Positions 57,691-64,000 of a DNA stretch of 64,000 nucleotides are shown one piece after another. The stretch's first letter is position 1, and the number at the start of each line of letters is the position of its first letter. This DNA comes from Podospora pseudocomata (taxonomy: Eukaryota > Ascomycota > Sordariomycetes > Sordariales > Podosporaceae), in contig NW_026946363.1 of assembly GCF_035222375.1 (NCBI RefSeq), positions 5,828,001 through 5,892,000 on the forward strand, in the 5' to 3' direction. The position numbers and the translations under genes are program-made. The notes under the pieces were generated by a model. It saw nothing but the letters and a program-made list of their open reading frames with translations, ran no database searches and had not been told where the DNA came from.

Positions 57691-59380
57691 GATTGGCAAT
57701 TCTCGCGTTGGCAGAGACGCGGGCGTGGTCGTAGGCGAGGCAACGCAATGCTCGAGGGCGGACGGCGGACGGCGGACGGCGGGAGAGGACAGGATCTGAA
57801 TTGAACAATGGTTGGGGGTTGGAAGAGGGAAGTTCCAGGCCGGCTTCCGTGATTACAGCATCCACAACAAAATGTCTAGCGGCCAGACCGAGCAGAACAG
57901 CGAACAGCAGTTGGGGGCTCCCACGTGCCGTCAAGGGTACCACTGACCGCTGCTATTTATTGCCCGGCTGGGGGGGGTGATGGGCTTGGGACGCCGCTAA
58001 GACTTAGCGACCGGCGACAACAGCGGGGAGCAGGGAGCAAGGGGCAGTGGCTTCAGTCTTCCCCAGATCGCTGGAATGTCTTGGCGCGTGGGGTGATGCT
58101 CCGTGGGATTGTTTGCGATTGTTTGGGACCGTGAGAGAAGACAACCGCAACCAAGGGTGTCCAGGCTGAATATCTGCAGAATCTGGACGCCGTTCCCTTT
58201 GACAGACGACGCGCCTCGCGTTGCGCCTTCTTTGTCTTTGTTAGCTCTCGCAAACGTTGAACAAGCGCTGAGACAAACAGGGTTGGCTTATCGGGAAGCG
58301 GTTGAAAATGGGCCGAGGGGCTCGCTTGGCAGTGGGGCTGGCCGTTGTAACACCATTCCAGGTCCACTCTACCACACCACTGCCAACCTCAATTCCAACT
58401 TCCATCTTTGTTCGATGAGTTACACGCAACTTCCAAGACGATTCTAGCGGCTTTACCAACCCCAGATCCCCCCTTCCATTGACCATATCTATCGATATGT
58501 TTTATCAGTCTGCCATCTCAGCAAACATCCATCAACAGTCTTCAGCTTACCTACAAGCCATCTTGGGGAACGGATTCACGGTCCTGGGCGCACAAGGACA
58601 CAAGCTTATCACATGTGGATAATATGGTCTCGCAGTGCGGCTCTGCTGGACCAATTCCACGGAAGAGGTTTGTACAATGAGGCTGTGGTTCGCTCCAAGT
58701 GGTCAGACTGAAGCCCATTCTCGCCATTGTCATCCGGCACCGCAGCTGCAACTCAAACCAGGCCTAGGACTGCTGTGTTCCTGGATCAGCCCCAGTTCCA
58801 GGCTTTCTCATTCCCGCGCCGTTGAGATGGCTGTGAGTCAGTGAAGGTACAGCCTGCATCTTTTCCCTATCTCCAACTTTGAAGTTTGCCAGGCATCCGA
58901 CTTCTTGTTAGCGCAGAACTGACGCCATGTTGACCAGCCCATCTCCAGCCACAACGGTTTCCGGGGTCGAGTCAGGGTCCCAACTGCCTCATACTTCTGC
59001 AAGACAATCTGCTAGGCTGGGTCAGGGACTCCAACATCGGGGAAAGCGCGCCGAACTCTTCTTCGTCCAAGGCCATTGCCTCCGGTCCCCGTTTGTTAGC
59101 CAGTTCCATGTGAGCAAGCGCAGCAGAGCTAACGGCCAAGCTCTACCATCATGGGACGAAACGGGCCTCTTCAAGTCCATGACTTGATACCCGCTAATCT
59201 ATCGAAGCTTCAAGTTTAGAAGTCACATCTCCCTCTCTTTAATGCCACATTGCCTCCGGATAAGTGCCCTCTTTCTTTCATGGCCTGTCGTTTTTCTATT
59301 ACTGGACCCCTTCGATGGCATCCACCACCATACAAGGGCCGAGATGCGCTCGACAACCCGGGTCTAGCAGGACGACACCC
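57691..59380. other. Intergenic region, divergent between EAF and GH76 genes
   Basis: This is 1.7 kb. A GGCGGAC heptamer repeat (three perfect copies plus a partial, 57757-57783) lies 67 bp upstream of the EAF start. The rest has only short, unconvincing frames. The right end is the GH76 leader. Confidence 0.5.
57757..57783. repeat. GGCGGAC tandem heptamer upstream of EAF
   Basis: Three perfect 7-bp copies and one degenerate copy, GC-rich, in the presumed promoter or leader of the EAF gene. Confidence 0.75.
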
Positions 59381-61533
59381 ATGGCAACGACGCGGACATG
59401 GCTGACAGCCAGTCTACTGTCGATCTCGCAGCTCACTGCAGCTTACACACTTGATTTGAGCTCAACGGGTGAGGCTCGGTGCACCACATCCTGACCACAG
59501 TCCCGGCATTGACTCTATGACACCCTGCAGACTCTCTCAAATCCGTCGCGAGCTCCATGACCGAAGACATGATGTCATTCTACTCGGGAGACAAACCAGG
59601 GGGCACCCCTGGTTTGCTCCCACAGCCATACTACTGTGGGTTGCTACCCAACCCACCAGAGAATCATCATGAAAGACCTCACACACACTAACCCAACCGG
59701 AGCTCAGGGTGGGAAGCAGGAGCCCTCATGGGCGCTCTAATTGACTACTGGTACTACACCGGCGACACCCGCTGGAACGCCCTCGCCACCGAAGGCCTCC
59801 TCTTCCAAACCGGCCCCAATAACGACTACATGCCCCCCAACCAAACCGTCACCGAAGGAAACGACGACCAAGGCTTCTGGGGCATGGCCGTCATGACGGC
59901 CGCCGAGTACAATTTTGAAAACCCACCCCCGGGCAAACCACAATGGCTCTCCCTCGCCCAAGCTGTCTTCAACACCCAGGCCGCCCGCTGGGACGCTGAG
60001 GACTGCGGCGGCGGCCTCCGGTGGCAGATCTTCACCTGGAACAACGGCTACGACTACAAGAACTCCATATCCCAGGCTTGCTTTTTCAACCTGGCTGCCC
60101 GGCTGGCCCTGTACACAGGGAACCAGTCCTACGCCGACTGGGCAGACAAAGCCTGGGACTGGATGGTGGCTACCAACCTCATCAATCCAGAGTACTACTA
60201 CATCTACGACGGCACCCACATCAACAACTGCTCCGAAATAACCCCCTACCAGTGGACTTACAATGCTGGCGCATTTTTGCTGGGTGCGGCGGCATTGTAC
60301 AATTACACCACCGGCCCTGTCCAGTCCGTCTGGAGAGACCGTGTCGACGGCCTGTTGAACGGCACCTCTGTCTTCTTCACCGGCCCCAACAAGGACATCA
60401 TGACCGAAGTCGCCTGCGAGCCCGTCGACCTCTGTGACCTCGACCAGCAGTCTTTCAAAGCTTACCTCTCGCGCTGGATGGCCGCCACGACTAAATGGGC
60501 GCCTTGGACATACGACAGGATCAAGCCGCTGCTGCAGTCTTCTGCCCAAGCTGCCGCGGGAACGTGTAGGGGAGGGGCGAATGGACGAATGTGCGGGCTG
60601 AAGTGGAATCAGGGGCCCAGGTGGGATGGGAGCACGGGGGTGGGCCAGCAGATGGCGGCCATGGAGGTGGTGTTGGGGAATATGATTGGGCAGAGGCATG
60701 GTCCGGTGACTGATCGAAAGGGGGGGACGAGTAAAGGGGATCCGGGGGCGGGGGGGCAGGATATGGGTCGGAATGATCCGTTGCAGCGGGCGGGTGCGTG
60801 GCCGCCGGTTAGTCAGGGGGGTAGGGCGGGGGCGTGGATATTAATGTTGTTGACTGTTTTGGGGGTTGTTGGCGGGTGTGTTTTTGTTTTGGTAGATGAA
60901 GGGAATGGGATGGAGGAGCAGATTGAAGGGGTCGGGGACGTGGTTACTGTTGCTGGCGGGATGGGGAGGAGGAGAAATGGGAATAAGTTGAGGAAGGAGA
61001 GTCCGAATATTTTGGGGGCGATGGTGGCGGCGGGGTCGTTGGAGAAGGAGAGGGGCGGGGCGGTGAATAGAAGCGATAGTGATAGAACGCTGAGGGGGGA
61101 TGAGGATGGGATGGGGGTGGGTGAGGTGAAGAGGGGGGCCGAACACGTGGTCAAGCCGGTGAGGGAGCCGCCTATTATCAAGGTGCCTCATCCGAGGAAT
61201 AGGAAGCCGTTGAGGACGACGTTGTTGGCGAAGCAGCATCAGAGGCAGTGGTCGAAGTCGAGGCGGAATTATTGGGAAGATAATGATGGAAGTGGGGAAA
61301 CGGTGGTGGGGGATCTTGTCAAAGACAAAAATGTTGATAACAATAACCGTGTTGAAGCCGTCAGTGCGCCACCGCCAAAGAAGAGAAGGCAATCAGACCC
61401 CGGATCAGACAGCAATAAGGATAAGGTCACGCTTCCGAGAAAAGGGGTTAGGTGGAGCGATACGGTGGAGGGTAGCTTGCGTTTGGATGCTCAGCAGACG
61501 TATTCGGCGTATTGGGAGAGTGAGTGTTATTGA
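59381..61533 (+). CDS. Dfg5-like GH76 family protein with transmembrane segment and long tail
   Basis: GH76/Dfg5-Dcw1 proteins process GPI-anchor mannans and attach GPI proteins to the cell wall. Three exons, 59381-59468, 59531-59635 and 59708-61533, give 672 aa. A signal peptide (about residues 1-20, MATTRTWLTASLLSISQLTA) is followed by the GH76 domain, residues about 25-400, with EGNDDQGFWGMAV; Asp117 and Asp118 there are the catalytic pair of the family. Other conserved parts are CGGGLRWQI and ITPYQWTYNAGAFLLGAAAL. Several N-glycosylation sites (NQT, NYT, NGT) are present. Instead of a GPI signal, a membrane segment (WILMLLTVLGVVGGCVFVLV) lies at about 440-460, and the last 210 residues, basic and Gly/Arg-rich, would face the cytosol. 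The joined exons restore PQPYYWWEAGALMGALIDYW. I chose ATG 59381 because the signal peptide begins there. Confidence 0.9.
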
Positions 61534-64000
61534 CCTCCTGGGTTGGAGTGTGTGTACATACTTTGCATTGGTTGGAGATCTTTTTCTGGGACAGTCATTT
61601 TGGGATTCTGAGAGGCACAATTGGGATACAATCACAACATTTCATTTGGCACGGGAGAGTGCTGATGTGGTTTCGTATGTGTAGGCTTAGGTTGAACTTG
61701 GTCAGTCGGCTTACCTCATCACACATTGTCATGTTGCACATGCAGGGTCGCTGCTGGTGAGGGGGCTTGATATGTCAGGAGTGGGCGAGAAAGGTGGTCG
61801 AGTGTATCGTATAGTAGTTCAAACATACTCCTTCCAACAGCCTCAGTTACCCTCATCACAACAACCCTTGTGGTCAAGTGGCAAGGGTATCAGGGCTGCC
61901 CACGCCGCTGCCCACCGCCGGGCTCACCAAGAGCTCGATGGCGGATTCCTTGCAAAACCTTTCGTAGCTGGGTTTTCGGCGCCCGCCCCTTGAGGGCGGG
62001 TGAGCTTTTGTTTTTCAGGCCAGGCTTTTTACAAGTTTGGGTCTGGGGTCTGGTTTCATGTTTTTGAACCTCAACTCCAATCAGCTCAGAATACAGCTGC
62101 GACTTGCTCGGATTGTCGGAAAAACACGGAGGTAAGTGGTAGAAATTACTTCTTGTTGACGGTTGCCCTCAGCCACGAGCTGTTGCCATTTTGGAGTCGA
62201 AATAGGCACTCATGTAAAAGTCGAGGAAGAAAAACATTCTGCTCTGTTTCTCATTTCTACGACTGGCTAACATTTGGCCTGCTATGGCCGTGTGTCTGGC
62301 AGAATGCCAGTATGGGAGTGTTTGAAACTCCAGATTCTGGCCCAGAGAACATATAAGTTTATGTGTCAGTAAAGCATCCGTTTCGGAATGTCTAATCACG
62401 TTTCGGGACCGCAAGTCAAAAGACTGAGATGTGACTTGGAAAGACGGAAAGCTCTGGTCACCGCTTCTTTAGACATGAGCCGGGTACTTTTTGAAGCATA
62501 GCCTGAGGAGAGATCTACTGTGAAAAAGGCAACAGCTGACTGGCGATGAAGTTCCACAAATCAACGTGATTGCCAAACACAAAGCAGATTCTCTTCGCAC
62601 AATCACAATCACGATGTGTGGAATGTGTACCACCATCTCGACGGTCGACAGTGGCACAAGTACAACCGTTGATCAGTGCGCTTAAGTCCTTAAGGCCACC
62701 CTGTTTGAGGAGATGCTCGACCCACGCACGAGAAAAAGATAAATGAGGTGTCAAAATAGGGTGCTGACATGCGAGGTGAGTTACGTGCTGAAGTCTCAGT
62801 CACCATGATGGGAATATTCTCCGTGGCCAATGAGACTTATTTGTAGGAGAATGAAAATGCCTCGATCGATCTGGGACCGGGAATTGGGGGGGCGGGCGGT
62901 GAAATTGGCGCTTTCGGTTGTTGAAACAGGCTCTGTGGTGATGTTGTGGTTGTTGCGATTGCCCATGAGGTTGTTCGATGCTGTTCATTTCAATGTGACT
63001 ATTCGCGACATAGAGACCTTCTGTCCAGTCGCTAAGGTCATCTGACCATCTGACAGCGGAGATCTGGTCTCGCAGCAGCGTTGTCTGCATGAAGCAGTGT
63101 AATATTCCTCGGTGCCTTGCTCGAAGGATCGATGAGCAGGGTCCCCTGAAATATCTTCTTGTGCTCCAGTTACCTCCTGCCGAGAATGTCGGGAGGCGCT
63201 TGCAGTTGATCCGTCCCCAAGTCGGTGACCCACGGGCATGATACACGAGGTTGGTCCGTGGTAGCGTTTAATATATGCTGATCTGGAATGCTGCAGGAGA
63301 AACAGAGATGCTAGATACAGTGGTCCATCGTCGGCTGCGCGGGTATCCGTGGGTTCGGCTGCCTGGTCCACCTGGCCTTCTTGTCGAGGGAAGAAGACCC
63401 GGTTAGGGCACGGTAAGGGCTTTGGTTGGAGGATGAGCGAGAAACTCGAGATCGCATGCATAGATTGCTCAAATCCGGTGGCACTGTCACCAATGCTGAC
63501 AGGATGGGACGAAGAAGAGCTGGAGCAGCATTCACTTCCCAAGCGCTCACCAAACCTAGCACTTGGACCCTTGATCCGACACACAAACTCTTGGCCGAGA
63601 GCATTAACCGCTCTGAACCGAGCGGCTGAGTTTGGCTGATTCACTGTGTTGTGGCAGCTACCCGCTTGTACGAGGCACTGGCGCCGTCCCGTCATTGTCT
63701 CCAGTTCCCAATCAGTTCACTGTGCTCTTGGTGACTTGAAAACCTTGACCGCTCCGCTCTTGCAGGTAGCCATGGAGTTGCTCTCGGTTTGCGATTGTCG
63801 GCAAGTTCCATAACTTGGCGTCTCCCCGGATTTCCCTGGGGCACGTCGGGACCGGTAGTCATCCGGCGATGCGGAGAGTGAGTAGGCTTCCTTCATCGGC
63901 TCGAGTCAATACTTTATCAGGGGGTCCGTCCAAAGATTGCCTCCTCGACAACATAACTGACAGGACAAAGATTTTGACTCCTTGGACGACTCCAACACTC
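61534..64000. other. Gene-poor end of the window, 2.5 kb
   Basis: The longest frame, 62985-63695 on the minus strand (236 codons from ATG), is Ser/Arg/Gly-rich with no family features and is probably a chance frame. An A-box-like TGGTCAAGTGGC occurs near 61870, and a 9-bp GC hairpin lies at 61980-62002. No gene, RNA gene or mobile element could be supported. Confidence 0.45.
61980..62002. other. GC-rich hairpin followed by T-rich run
   Basis: The arms CGCCCGCCC and GGGCGGGTG pair over 9 bp (one G-T wobble) around a 5-nt loop, and AGCTTTTGTTTTT follows. It looks like a bacterial intrinsic terminator, but in a fungal intergenic region this has no expected role. Confidence 0.35.

Noticed and set aside
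59737-60699. 320-codon minus-strand frame opposite the GH76 gene
   Set aside because: Antisense shadow; signal peptide, introns and GH76 motifs are on the plus strand.
62985-63695. 236-codon minus-strand frame near the window end
   Set aside because: It starts at ATG but has Ser/Arg/Gly-rich random-like composition and no recognisable segment; I kept it only as a note in the region entry.

Overview
The window looks like nuclear DNA of a filamentous ascomycete, most likely a Sordariomycete (Sordariales-like). The evidence is short introns (about 46-140 bp, one of 273 bp) with GT(A/G)NGT donors and CTRAC-type branch points, CA-rich 5' leaders, single-gene spacing, and fungus-specific families (RID/Masc1 methyltransferase, Chs5, 2EXR proteins, fungal Myb-like protein, Dfg5-type GH76). 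No operons, CRISPR arrays or convincing tRNA genes were seen. Gene models were built by reading through splice sites. Most spliced models give a coding length divisible by three, which supports the exon boundaries.

Layout. 0-16 kb: SMC5 (+), an 81-aa putatively myristoylated microprotein (+), XPF/Rad1 nuclease (-), a 69-aa small gene (+), the WASP homologue Las17 (+) and eIF1A (-). 16-24.7 kb: an orphan 255-aa protein (+), exomer Chs5 (+), a short-chain dehydrogenase (-), then a broken patch: two tandem 2EXR-domain copies and a third interrupted reading frame, followed by a TBC1D5-like Rab-GAP (-). 24.7-34 kb: an aftiphilin-like trafficking protein (+), a histidine-phosphatase (Tfc7-like) gene (+) and a Myb-like protein (+). 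34-36.5 kb: gene-poor DNA with an AT-rich, RIP-like relic. 36.5-50.6 kb: a large disordered coiled-coil protein (-), the Sen1 helicase (-) and an HhH-GPD DNA glycosylase with a long acidic tail (-). 50.6-64 kb: the RIP methyltransferase RID (+), the elongation factor EAF (-), a GH76 Dfg5-like membrane protein (+), and about 2.5 kb with no gene I can support.

Themes. Five genes act on chromosomes (SMC5, XPF, Sen1, the glycosylase, RID). Two act in trafficking (TBC1D5-like and aftiphilin-like) and share a divergent 116-bp promoter. RID is intact, and the window also holds a relic with RIP-type decay. A notable local anomaly is that frame breaks concentrate at 19.8-26 kb and 33.1 kb while the large genes elsewhere are clean. 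Several breaks sit in short homopolymers, so assembly or read error must be separated from true gene decay.
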